A stretch of 22,718 bases of DNA from Actinomycetes bacterium (GCA_030640275.1 DAOWJR010000072.1:1-22718); one strand, 5' to 3'. Shown: positions 9,084-15,972, counted from the stretch's first letter. Translations and numbers: made by a program. Notes: generated by a model not told the origin, from the sequence alone.

Positions 9084-9257
9084 CATTTTTCAAAATTTTT
9101 TGAAAAATAAATCTTTTCAAGATACTTATTAACAGTAATTTTTTAAGATATTGACACATAAATAATAAGAAAGAAAAAAAGTATGAAAAACACAATACAA
9201 TAATGGAACTGGTATTTTATAAAGATATCAACAGGATTTTCCACAGTTGTTAATAAA

Positions 9258-9283
9258 TTTCTAATATTTTTTAATATTAGAAA
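9258..9283. repeat. Perfect 11-bp inverted repeat in the origin region
   Basis: TTTCTAATATT (9258-9268) is followed by TTTT and by its exact reverse complement AATATTAGAAA (9273-9283). It starts 13 nt after a DnaA box and is almost wholly A/T, so it could ease strand opening. Confidence 0.6.
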
Positions 9284-9381
9284 AAAGATAAAAACAAATA
9301 AAAAATAAAATAAAAAAAATAAAAGATTACCGTAAAAAATTGTAACAAAAATATTATAATATAATCAAATTAATATTTTGC

Positions 9382-9410
9382 TTGCACAAATAAATAAGTA
9401 TAGTTATAAT
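9382..9410 (+). promoter_or_regulatory. Candidate promoter of the rpmH operon
   Basis: TTGCAC at 9382-9387 and a perfect TATAAT at 9405-9410 are separated by exactly 17 nt. Transcription would begin near 9417 and give an rpmH leader of about 90 nt. Confidence 0.65.
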
Positions 9411-9447
9411 AAAATCTATAAATTTACGAGAAAAATATCAATTAGAG

Positions 9448-9505
9448 AGGAGAAGAGCTCTAATACCCAAATTTTTAAAAGGGGTATACGAGCTTTATAT
9501 TTAAG
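9448..9505 (+). promoter_or_regulatory. rpmH leader: ribosome binding site, then a long hairpin, then the start codon
   Basis: A strong AGGAG (9448-9452) stands 53 nt before the rpmH ATG, too far to act directly. Between them lies a hairpin: AGAGCTC (9454-9460) pairs with GAGCTTT (9490-9496, one G-U pair), then a 2x2 internal loop, then ATACCC (9463-9468) pairs perfectly with GGGTAT (9482-9487), with a 13-nt loop. Folding would leave about 10 nt between AGGAG and ATG. No other ribosome binding site lies closer to the ATG. Confidence 0.6.
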
Positions 9506-9640
9506 ATGAAAAGAACTTATCAACCAAAGAAAAGGAAGAGAAAAAGTACTCACGGTTTTAGAAATAGAATGAAAAGTCCTGGTGGTAGAAGGGTTATAAA
9601 GAATAGAAGAAAGAAAGGAAGAAAGGAATTAACTGTTTAA
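9506..9640 (+). CDS. rpmH: Large ribosomal subunit protein bL34
   Basis: The 44-residue, strongly basic protein begins MKRTYQPKKRKRK and contains the family core STHGFRNRMKSPGGRRV, ending in KKGRKELTV. Length and sequence are typical of bL34, a 50S protein near the exit tunnel. It heads the plus-strand block rpmH-rnpA-yidD-yidC-khpB beside the origin. Its start is clear from the family, but the only good ribosome binding site is upstream of a hairpin (see the leader entry). Confidence 0.98.
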   Translation: MKRTYQPKKRKRKSTHGFRNRMKSPGGRRVIKNRRKKGRKELTV

Positions 9641-9657
9641 AAAAATAGGCAATATTA

Positions 9658-10014
9658 ATGATAGGAAGATTAAAATCAAAAAAGGACTTTCTTTTAATTT
9701 TCAGAGAAGGAGAACGGGTTACAGGTGAAATAATTACAATATATTACAGAAAAAGGGACGAAGACAAAAAAAACAGGTTGGGAATAAGCATTAGCTCTAA
9801 GGTGGGGAAAGCTGTATTTAGAAACAAAATAAAGAGGTGGATAAGGGAATCATTGAGAAGTATAGAGAAAAGTTATAATAAGATATTTTATGGTTATGAT
9901 ATCGTAGTTTCTGTGAAAAATATTGAAATAAAACATGATTTTTATTATATTAAGGAATCTTTGATAAAGTCTTTAAAAAATGCAAAAATCATAATTGAAG
10001 ACGAACCCAATTAA
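9658..10014 (+). CDS. rnpA: Ribonuclease P protein component
   Basis: The 118-residue basic protein begins with the usual LKSKKDFLLIFREGE stretch and carries the diagnostic RNR-type motif as RNKIKRWIRESLRS around residues 60-73, preceded by GISISSKVGKAVFRN. It is the protein cofactor that helps the RNase P RNA trim the 5' leader of pre-tRNAs. The RNA subunit gene is not in the window. The gene lies 17 nt after rpmH, the universal order. The ribosome binding site before ATG 9658 is poor, so translation may depend on coupling to rpmH. Confidence 0.96.
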   Translation: MIGRLKSKKDFLLIFREGERVTGEIITIYYRKRDEDKKNRLGISISSKVGKAVFRNKIKRWIRESLRSIEKSYNKIFYGYDIVVSVKNIEIKHDFYYIKESLIKSLKNAKIIIEDEPN

Positions 10015-10027
10015 GTTTATTATCATT

Positions 10028-10071
10028 GAATTAGTCGCCTAAGACCTCTTCCTTCAGGTAGGAGTAGTTCA
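10028..10071 (+). mobile_element. Decayed IS200/IS605-type right-end-like repeat, copy 1
   Basis: This 44-nt stretch matches 12761-12803 at 34 of 44 aligned columns (one gap). It contains a hairpin (CTCTTCCT at 10046-10053, loop TCA, GGTAGGAG at 10057-10064) followed by TAGTTCAC. A hairpin followed by GTAGTTCA-like sequence resembles the right end of IS200/IS605 elements, where the TnpB guide-RNA scaffold ends. No tnpA or tnpB remains here. The repeat is seen; the IS origin is inferred. Confidence 0.45.
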
Positions 10072-10165
10072 CTTGATAATATATAATATATATTTAATAA
10101 TTTTAGGGAAAGTTTAACAACATAAATCTTGTTAGGTATATTTAAAAATAATAATTATAAGAAAT

Positions 10166-10426
10166 ATGTCATTAGATAAAAAGAAAAATAAAAAAATTAA
10201 TATAATCTCAAATGCAGGAAAGAAAGTATTAATTTTCATTTTGAGAATGTATAAGAGACATACATCAAGAATCCTCCTACCTTCATGTAGATTTTATCCA
10301 ACATGTAGTATGTATGCCATTGAAGCCATAGAAAAATATGGAATTTTTAAAGGTGGACTTAAGGCCATATTGAGAATTTTAAGGTGTAATCCGTTTTCAA
10401 GGGGAGGATATGATCCTGTAAGATAA
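10166..10426 (+). CDS. yidD: Membrane protein insertion efficiency factor YidD
   Basis: The 86-residue protein has the YidD core: LPSCRFYPTCSMYAIEAI with Cys41 and Cys47, then GLKAILRILRCNPF with Cys74, and the closing GGYDPV. YidD is a small peripheral membrane protein that helps YidC and Sec insert proteins. It sits in the standard place between rnpA and yidC, although the gaps on both sides (about 150 nt) are wider than usual. The left gap contains an IS-like end repeat. The first 15 residues are unusually rich in Lys and Asn for the family. Confidence 0.96.
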   Translation: MSLDKKKNKKINIISNAGKKVLIFILRMYKRHTSRILLPSCRFYPTCSMYAIEAIEKYGIFKGGLKAILRILRCNPFSRGGYDPVR

Positions 10427-10575
10427 TATTTTTGTTAATTTTTATATTTTAATGAATTTTATCTCAAATAGATAGAGATATATTTAAATAATCATAATTA
10501 CTGATTAAATTATATATAAATAAGAAAAAAGATTTTAAAAATATTTTAATAAATAAAAGAAGGGACGGAACTAAA

Positions 10576-11223
10576 TTGACAATTTTAAATCCATTAGTAG
10601 AAATTTTAAAAACTATAATTGTATTTTTTCACGATCATGTTTATCCGAATTACGGTGTTGACATAATATTATTAACTATTGTTGTAAGGATAGCCATGAT
10701 GCCACTAACATTAACGCAGATAAAAGCGCAGACACAGATGCAAAAAATACAACCACAGATAAACAAGATAAAGCAAGAGTATAAGAATGATAGAGAAAAA
10801 ATAAATATGGAGACCATGAAAATATATAGTGAAAACAAAATTAATCCATTATCGGGATGTCTACCGTTACTACTGCAACTTCCCATACTATTTGCTTTGT
10901 TTATGCTGTTACAAAGTTATGCTCCAATTAATGAGGAATCATTTTTGTGGTTAAGCCAATTGGGGCAACCGGATCCTTACTTTATATTAGTAATAATTTT
11001 TGTTATTACATCATTTCTTACGCAACAGATGATGGTAACAGATCCAAGTCAGAAAGCGATAAAATACATCATGCCAATAGCAATGGGTTTTATTTTTTAT
11101 AAATTCGCTGCAGCGCTTTTCGTATATTTTAATACATCAAATATTTGGCAATTGGGTGAAAGATATTTAATATCAAGATTCTTTGTTCCTAAAAAGAGCA
11201 AAGAAACTACCTATAAGAAGTAA
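10576..11223 (+). CDS. yidC: Membrane protein insertase YidC/OxaI, short Gram-positive type
   Basis: At 215 residues this is the short form without the large periplasmic domain of proteobacterial YidC. It has about five membrane segments, the conserved groove arginine (Arg38 in LLTIVVRIAMMPLT), the amphipathic KIQPQINKIKQEYKNDREK cytoplasmic hairpin and the NPLSGCLPLLLQLPILFALF stretch. It inserts membrane proteins alone or with SecYEG. The start is TTG at 10576, preceded by GGGACGG. No lipobox is visible at the N-terminus, unlike Bacillus SpoIIIJ. The basic C-terminal tail (PKKSKETTYKK) could contact the ribosome. It is followed 17 nt later by khpB. Confidence 0.96.
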   Translation: MTILNPLVEILKTIIVFFHDHVYPNYGVDIILLTIVVRIAMMPLTLTQIKAQTQMQKIQPQINKIKQEYKNDREKINMETMKIYSENKINPLSGCLPLLLQLPILFALFMLLQSYAPINEESFLWLSQLGQPDPYFILVIIFVITSFLTQQMMVTDPSQKAIKYIMPIAMGFIFYKFAAALFVYFNTSNIWQLGERYLISRFFVPKKSKETTYKK

Positions 11224-11240
11224 AAAGGGAAAAGAAAAAA

Positions 11241-11867
11241 ATGATTAATGAACATATTGAAGAAGCCGGAAAAGATATAGAAGAAGCTACAAAAAGGGCA
11301 TTAGAGAGAATGAATGCAACACGTAATCAGGTTTTAATTGAAATAATAGATGACAAAATAAAAGAGAACGAAAATGACGAAGTAAGAATAAGAGTTACCC
11401 CTATTGATTTAAGGAAAAAGAATGCCGAGGAATTCATAAATAGGATAATGGAAAGTTTTAAGATTAAAGCAGAAATTGTTTGGGAAGAAAAAGATGATAT
11501 ACCAATAATGAGATTGTACGGAGACGAGATGGGAATAATTATAGGAAATAGAGGAAAAACTTTAGAGGCAACACAAATTTTAATGAGCATAATAGCAAAT
11601 AAGAATTCATTAGTAAAAGGAACAATAATTTTAGATATTGAGGATTATAAAAAAAGGAAAGTAAAAACTTTAGAGCAACTTTCAGAAAATATGGCTGAGA
11701 GAGCTGTAGAAACCGGAGAAGATGTTATTTTAGAACCGATGACCGCAAGTGAAAGAAAAGTAATTCATAATTTTTTATCTAAAAATGACGAAGTTATCAC
11801 TATGAGCACGGGAGAAGAACCTGAAAGGAAGATTGCTATAATCCCTGTTAGGAAGTACGATAAATAA
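11241..11867 (+). CDS. khpB: RNA-binding protein KhpB/Jag (KH and R3H domains)
   Basis: The 208-residue protein has a KH domain with its RNA-contacting loop GNRG at 102-105 (in GIIIGNRGKTLEATQILMS) and an R3H domain with Arg172 and His176 (SERKVIHNFLS). The N-terminal part (1-55) looks like a Jag_N module by position (GKDIEEATKRALERMNA), but the usual glycine-rich GFLG-type motif is missing and is replaced by an acidic KENENDE stretch. KhpB binds RNA with KhpA and affects cell elongation and division in Firmicutes. Position after yidC is standard. GGGAAAAG precedes the ATG. Confidence 0.92.
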   Translation: MINEHIEEAGKDIEEATKRALERMNATRNQVLIEIIDDKIKENENDEVRIRVTPIDLRKKNAEEFINRIMESFKIKAEIVWEEKDDIPIMRLYGDEMGIIIGNRGKTLEATQILMSIIANKNSLVKGTIILDIEDYKKRKVKTLEQLSENMAERAVETGEDVILEPMTASERKVIHNFLSKNDEVITMSTGEEPERKIAIIPVRKYDK

Positions 11868-11945
11868 ATTTAACAAAAAGCATAAGCTTGATAATCTACT
11901 TGTCTTAGGTACCGGGAGTTATTAAAATTAATACTTATAAAAAAC

Positions 11946-12656
11946 TTACCTTCCTATAGATTTCAAACCAAAGTAAGACAAAATAGCAATTATAACAACA
12001 ATAAAGAAAAGAATTGAGATTAATAAAATTAAAGAATCTGTTCTCACCTCTTCTGACAAGGCTTTTATTTGAAAGACATCATAAAAGTTAACCTTCCAAA
12101 CTGGTTTATCCCCTTCAAGATTAAAGCTAACTGGTTCTGTAAGATAAATAAATTTTCCAGGAAGAGAAGCCTTAACTTCAATATCAATAAGTTCGGAAAG
12201 ATCTGATAAATTCTTAATAGATGAATTATCAATTTCTAAAAGGCTTAAATCAATGTTAGAAGTATTAAGGAATGCATTTAATAAATAGGTACTTTTAAAA
12301 ATACCATTAATTTTATCAATAGACAGAGAGAGCCCATGTCTTTTAATTTCATTTGAAAGTTTTGTTAATTCATCTAAATCAGAAAAACTATATGTAAAAA
12401 CGATAAGATGTTTATCAGCCTTATCTAATTCCTCAAAAGAAGTATTTTTACTGGTAAACGAACCTTTAATATCTTTTAAGAAATCGTCTTCAGATAAATT
12501 ATCATAGAATTCCTTATCAACAGCTATACTGTAATTAATGTAGCCTGATTCATCTGGGTTCACATTTATAAAAATATCAACATCCACGCAACTCGATAAA
12601 AATATAACATTTATTACAAATAGTAATATTAATATGAATATTTTTTTCAGATTCAT
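11946..12656 (-). CDS. Predicted lipoprotein with C-terminal membrane anchor (LppM/DUF3153-like)
   Basis: The N-terminus is a typical lipoprotein signal: Lys-rich start, hydrophobic stretch FILILLFVINVIF and lipobox LSSC, with Cys23 from the chosen start. The mature part, beginning VDVDIFINVNPDESGYINYS, is beta-rich and resembles DUF3153/LppM-like proteins. A last hydrophobic helix (LILLISILFFIVVIIAILSYF) would re-anchor the C-terminus. I chose ATG 12656, with AGGTG about 9 nt upstream, over GTG 12668. Function is unknown. It is the only minus-strand gene between khpB and parA, occupying the place where mnmE/mnmG/rsmG often stand, and it points against replication. Confidence 0.7.
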   Translation of the reverse strand: MNLKKIFILILLFVINVIFLSSCVDVDIFINVNPDESGYINYSIAVDKEFYDNLSEDDFLKDIKGSFTSKNTSFEELDKADKHLIVFTYSFSDLDELTKLSNEIKRHGLSLSIDKINGIFKSTYLLNAFLNTSNIDLSLLEIDNSSIKNLSDLSELIDIEVKASLPGKFIYLTEPVSFNLEGDKPVWKVNFYDVFQIKALSEEVRTDSLILLISILFFIVVIIAILSYFGLKSIGR

Positions 12657-12760
12657 TTTTATAAACACCTAGAATTAAAAAATAGAATTAATTTATTATT
12701 ATATGTTAAAAAATAAAATAAATAAATATTATTTTAAATTTAATTAAGAATTTTATCTCT

Positions 12761-12803
12761 GAATTGGTGCTCAAAACTTCTTCCTTCAGACAGAGGTAGT
12801 TCA
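12761..12803 (+). mobile_element. Decayed IS200/IS605-type right-end-like repeat, copy 2
   Basis: It aligns with 10028-10071 over its full length. All nine mismatches are transitions, plus one single-base gap. Both copies share CTTCCTTCAG and end in GTAGTTCA. The hairpin seen in copy 1 is largely lost here. It ends 6 nt before the first parS site. No transposase or tnpB gene is present. Confidence 0.45.
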
Positions 12804-12809
12804 AAATAA

Positions 12810-12825
12810 TGTTACACGTGAAACA
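12810..12825 (+). promoter_or_regulatory. parS: parS site 1 (ParB-binding centromere)
   Basis: TGTTACACGTGAAACA matches the 16-bp parS consensus TGTTTCACGTGAAACA at 15 of 16 positions, including the CACGTG centre. ParB loads here, spreads on flanking DNA with CTP and is moved by ParA. Confidence 0.92.
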
Positions 12826-13293
12826 ATTGTATCATTATTAGCAGAAAGATTCATTAATTTGTCCTTAGCAAAAGTTTAAGACTTCACTCAGAATAGGTCA
12901 TGCAATATATTTCTAATAAATAATGAAAGAAAAAACTTGCTGACACCTGGAAAAAGCCATAAAATATTATCAATAAAAATTAACAATTTAAGGAGTACAA
13001 CAATCAACTATAACACAATAATTACTAATAATATTTACCTTTTTTCTTAGTAATATATTTAAAACCCAATAAATCTCCCCCCTATTTTTTTAATGTTTAT
13101 TTAAAACACTGTTGAGGATTTTGACGACCACTCAAATTTCGAAAAACAATTTTAAAGAAAATATTAAATAGTTTCAATACCATTTTATTTAAGATTCATC
13201 AAAAAATTATAAAAATTTAATGAATTTATATTTAAATTTCTAACATATTCATATAGCAAAAATTTAACATTTTTACATAGTAGTAACAAAAAA

Positions 13294-13309
13294 TGTTTCA
13301 CGTGTAACA
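13294..13309 (-). promoter_or_regulatory. parS: parS site 2 (ParB-binding centromere)
   Basis: The plus strand reads TGTTTCACGTGTAACA, again 15 of 16 to the consensus. It is the exact reverse complement of site 1, so the two sites are identical but inverted, 468 nt apart between outer edges of the cores. The shared variant base suggests a lineage-preferred sequence or a duplication. Confidence 0.92.
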
Positions 13310-13562
13310 ATAAGGTAGTATCATTTTAATTATTTATAACATAAAAAAGAATTCATTTTAAACTTAACATATTCTAATTATAGGTCTTTTCTCACGCAAT
13401 AACTTTTAGTGGATTACTAAAAGAGTTAAAATTTATATTTTAATATAGTAAAAAATTGTGATGACAACTTATAAAAATATAAAAATATATTTATTCTCAA
13501 AATTTTTTATATATTTTTATTAGAATAAATGTTAATATATTTAATACTATAGTAATATATAT

Positions 13563-13622
13563 GGATTCGGGAAGGTAGAGATACTGGTAAGAATCCCCGG
13601 ACTTTAGCACTCGAGAAGTTCA
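13563..13622 (+). mobile_element. Decayed IS200/IS605-type right end (TnpB guide-RNA-like tail)
   Basis: GGATTC (13563-13568) pairs with GAATCC (13591-13596) around GGGAAGGTAGAGATACTGGT-like sequence, and is followed by CCCCGGACTTTAG and GAGAAGTTCA. This order, a GAATCC stem then a CCGGACTTTAG hairpin and an AGTTCA end, is what I recognise from the 3' ends of TnpB elements. The second hairpin no longer closes well. It is GC-richer than its surroundings and no tnpB gene is present. Confidence 0.5.
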
Positions 13623-13781
13623 AAAGACAGTAGATTTTATATTTAACTTAAGAAATTTAATCCTTTTTAAGTTATAATGTAAAATATTAATAAATATTTA
13701 AATAAAGCTATTTAGAGCTATTTAAAAAATTAAAATCAGGGAATAAGATAAAATTAATAAAATTTAATTATAGGGGAAACT

Positions 13782-14861
13782 ATGGTTTTTAAGCGTATAA
13801 TTAATTTTTTTAGAAGTAAAAAGAAAGAAGAAAAAGCGGGAATTAAAGAAGGAATTGATGATATAGAAAGAGAGAAGGAAAAAGAAGAAATTGAAAAAAG
13901 ACCCGTTGAGGAAGTTAATAAATACAAGGAAGAAGGGATAGAAGAGGCAGAAATTATAACTGAAGATAAGGCGATAAGAGTAGAAGGAGAAGAAGAGAAA
14001 GAAATTGTTGTTGGGGAGGGAGCAGAAAAAAAAGAAGAAGAAGATTACACAAAAACCCACAAGGAAGAGGAAGAAATCAAAAGAGTTATTGCAATTACAA
14101 ATCAGAAAGGCGGAGTTGGTAAGAGCACAACAGCCATAAACATGTCAGCATCTATGGCAAATATGGGAAAAAAAGTGATTCTAATTGATGTCGACCCACA
14201 AGCAAATGCAACCAGCGGCTTGGGAATTAGCAAATATGAAGTGAACACGAGTATTTATGATGCAATAATAGAAAAAGTGGACATAAATGAATTGATTAAA
14301 GAAACAAAAATTGAAGGTCTCTTCATAATACCATCAAATATTCATTTAGCGGGAGCCGAGGTAGAAATGACAAATATGATGATGAGAGAACAGAAATTGA
14401 GAAGAATTATAGAACCAGTAAGAGAAAAGTATGATTTTATAATAATCGATTGCCCACCAGCTTTAGGAATATTAACATTAAATGCTTTGGTTGCAGCAGA
14501 TGAGATCCTAATACCAATTCAGTGTGAATATTATGCTTTAGAAGGGCTGGGCCAGCTACTTAAAACAATTGAGTTAGTTAAAAATAATTTAAATAAGGAC
14601 TTAAGAATTTGCGGATTTGTTATGACCATGTATGATTCAAGATTAAAATTGTCAAATGAGGTTGTTGAAGAAGTTAGAAGGCATTTTGGTGATAAAGTAT
14701 ATAAAACGATAATTCCAAGAAATGTCAGAGTAAGTGAAGCACCAAGTTATGGATTACCTGTAAATTTATATGACCCAGATTGTAAGGGTGCCATAGCTTA
14801 TGAAAATTTTACAAAGGAAGTGATAAATTATGGTAAAAAGAGGCTTGGGGAAAGGACTTAG
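13782..14861 (+). CDS. parA: Chromosome-partitioning ATPase ParA (Soj) with long charged N-terminal extension
   Basis: Residues from about 100 on are a complete ParA: deviant Walker A KGGVGKST at 109-116, A' box LIDVDPQANAT, Walker B FIIIDCPPALG, and the closing segment ENFTKEVINYGKK. ParA binds DNA non-specifically as an ATP dimer and is stimulated by ParB to move parS. Normal Soj proteins have about 250-260 residues; this one has 359. The extra N-terminus starts with an amphipathic-looking MVFKRIINFFRSKKKEE and continues as Glu/Lys-rich low-complexity sequence. The start is ATG 13782 with AGGGGA upstream. The gene overlaps parB by 32 nt. Confidence 0.95.
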   Translation: MVFKRIINFFRSKKKEEKAGIKEGIDDIEREKEKEEIEKRPVEEVNKYKEEGIEEAEIITEDKAIRVEGEEEKEIVVGEGAEKKEEEDYTKTHKEEEEIKRVIAITNQKGGVGKSTTAINMSASMANMGKKVILIDVDPQANATSGLGISKYEVNTSIYDAIIEKVDINELIKETKIEGLFIIPSNIHLAGAEVEMTNMMMREQKLRRIIEPVREKYDFIIIDCPPALGILTLNALVAADEILIPIQCEYYALEGLGQLLKTIELVKNNLNKDLRICGFVMTMYDSRLKLSNEVVEEVRRHFGDKVYKTIIPRNVRVSEAPSYGLPVNLYDPDCKGAIAYENFTKEVINYGKKRLGERT

Positions 14862-15699
14862 TGCATTAATTCCCACGAGGGAAAAGTTAGAGGGCTTGGT
14901 TAAAGAAATATCAATAAATAGAATATTATCTAATCCATATCAACCAAGGAAAGATTTTGATTTGCAAAGCTTGGATGAAATGGCTACATCAATAAGATCT
15001 GTTGGTGTAATTCAACCAATAGTTGTAAGGCCCAAAGGGGAGAATTTTGAGTTAGTTGCGGGAGAAAGAAGATTAAGGGGGGCAAAAATAGCTGAATTTA
15101 CTACTGTACCGTGTGTAGTTAAAGATATAACTGATGAGGAAGTTATACAAATTTCTCTAATAGAAAATTTACAGCGTGAGGACTTGAATTCAATAGAAAG
15201 AGCAAGCTCATATAAAAAATTGGTTGATGATTTTAATATGACTCATAAGGATTTATCCCAGGTTCTTGGAGTAAGCAGGGTATCAGTTACTAACACATTG
15301 AGATTATTAACTCTATCGGAAGAAATTAAAGAAATGTTAATAAGGGAGGATATAACAGCAGGACACGCTATGGCTCTTTTGTCAATACCCGAAGATAAGG
15401 ACAGAATTGCTGTTGCACAAAAAATAATAAAAAATATTTTAAATGTTAGATAAACAGAAAATCTGGTAAAAAGGAGGAGTGATAAAGGAAGGGTAGCAGA
15501 TATCCCGACTAAGTTCAAAGCACTTATACCAACAAAACTTCCTGTAATAATAGATAAACTCTCAGAACATTTGGGTACAGAAGTTAATATAAAGATTGGA
15601 AAGCGAAAGGGTAAGGTTGAAATATATTTTGAATCAATAGGAGATCTTGAAAGGATATATTATCTTATAACCGGATTGGACATGGAATATTCAGAGTAG
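14830..15699 (+). pseudogene. parB: ParB (Spo0J) centromere-binding protein, interrupted by an in-frame TAA
   Basis: The gene starts at ATG 14830 with the canonical MVKRGLGKGLSALIP and reads through NPYQPRKDF, the CTP-binding GERR box (78-81), ENLQRED (112-118) and the HTH (about 142-163) to LNVR at 207. Codon 208 (15451-15453) is TAA. The same frame then continues without another stop as TENLVKKRRSDKG and a ParB C-terminal dimerisation domain (FKALIPTKLPVIIDKLSEHL to DMEYSE), ending at TAG 15697. The joined length of 289 residues is normal for ParB. ParB usually has Gln here (LNVRQTE), so one C-to-T change (CAA to TAA) explains it. As written, the 207-residue product would lack its dimerisation domain. 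A sequencing or assembly error is a real alternative. Confidence 0.93.
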
Positions 15700-15703
15700 G
15701 CTA

Positions 15704-15779
15704 ATTACCCCTACCTGCAGGAATGGGCTTATCTCGTGAGAGATGAGGGTAACCGGTTGTTCAAGAGGGGTATTCCTGC
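15704..15779 (+). ncRNA. Compact structured element with possible pseudoknot, directly after parB
   Basis: This GC-rich 76-nt island in AT-rich DNA has a strong hairpin (CTTATCTC at 15728-15735, loop GTGA, GAGATGAG at 15740-15747). It also has two longer pairings that interlock: ACCCCT (15707-15712) with AGGGGT (15766-15771), and GCAGGAAT (15717-15724) with ATTCCTGC (15772-15779). This makes an H-type pseudoknot or two alternative folds. It resembles the pseudoknotted 3' scaffold (omega RNA) of TnpB elements, but no tnpB is present. It has no U-tract, so it is not a simple terminator on the plus strand. Confidence 0.4.
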
Positions 15780-15972
15780 CTAAAAAAATATAGGTAAAAT
15801 CTTATTAATAAAGAGATTATAATCTTAACATAAATAGAGGTCAAGATATTAGTTAGAGTTATATTATTTAGTTAGTTTGTTCTAACTATACTTAAATTTG
15901 TTAAGTTATTATACTAAAAATGGGATTTTTACTAATGAGAGGATTTTCTATACAACAAAAGAGGTAGGATTA

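Larger units (their letters stand above)
9030..9381. other. oriC: Putative chromosomal origin region (oriC)
   Basis: The region lies between divergent blocks headed by dnaA on the left and rpmH on the right, the usual oriC position. It contains TTTTCCACA at 9237-9245 (+), which fits the relaxed DnaA box, plus the one-mismatch TTATTAACA at 9126-9134 (+) and 9248-9256 (-). A perfect AT-rich dyad and a long A/T tract (9258-9360) follow directly and would suit as the unwinding element. The call rests on gene context, box-like sequences and composition. No strand-skew calculation was made. Confidence 0.7.
12669..13781. other. 1.1-kb non-coding centromere-like region upstream of parA
   Basis: This stretch of more than 1.1 kb has no credible gene in either direction. 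It holds two parS sites in opposite orientation (12810 and 13294), two decayed IS200/IS605-like ends (12761 and 13563) and long A/T-rich tracts. The length is unusual for this compact region and suggests a ParB-loading centromere where mobile elements have landed and decayed. The parA promoter must lie in its right part. Confidence 0.6.

Noticed and set aside
11891..11925. Possible fourth IS200/IS605-like end (TCTACTTGTCTTAGGTACC then GGGAGTTA) between khpB and the lipoprotein gene.
   Set aside because: The hairpin does not close and the end differs from AGTTCA; similarity is too weak to list as a feature.
15479..15496. AAAGGAGGAGTG inside parB considered as a restart site for the C-terminal half.
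   Set aside because: The GTG is out of frame with the ParB C-terminal domain and meets a stop after five codons.
15704..15780. The structured element after parB considered as a tRNA or a plain terminator.
   Set aside because: Arms do not fit a tRNA cloverleaf, and an A-run rather than a T-run follows on the plus strand.
15898..15972. Upstream extension of recN from TTG 15898.
   Set aside because: The extra 25 residues match nothing in RecN, and TTG 15973 has a good ribosome binding site and the family-typical start.
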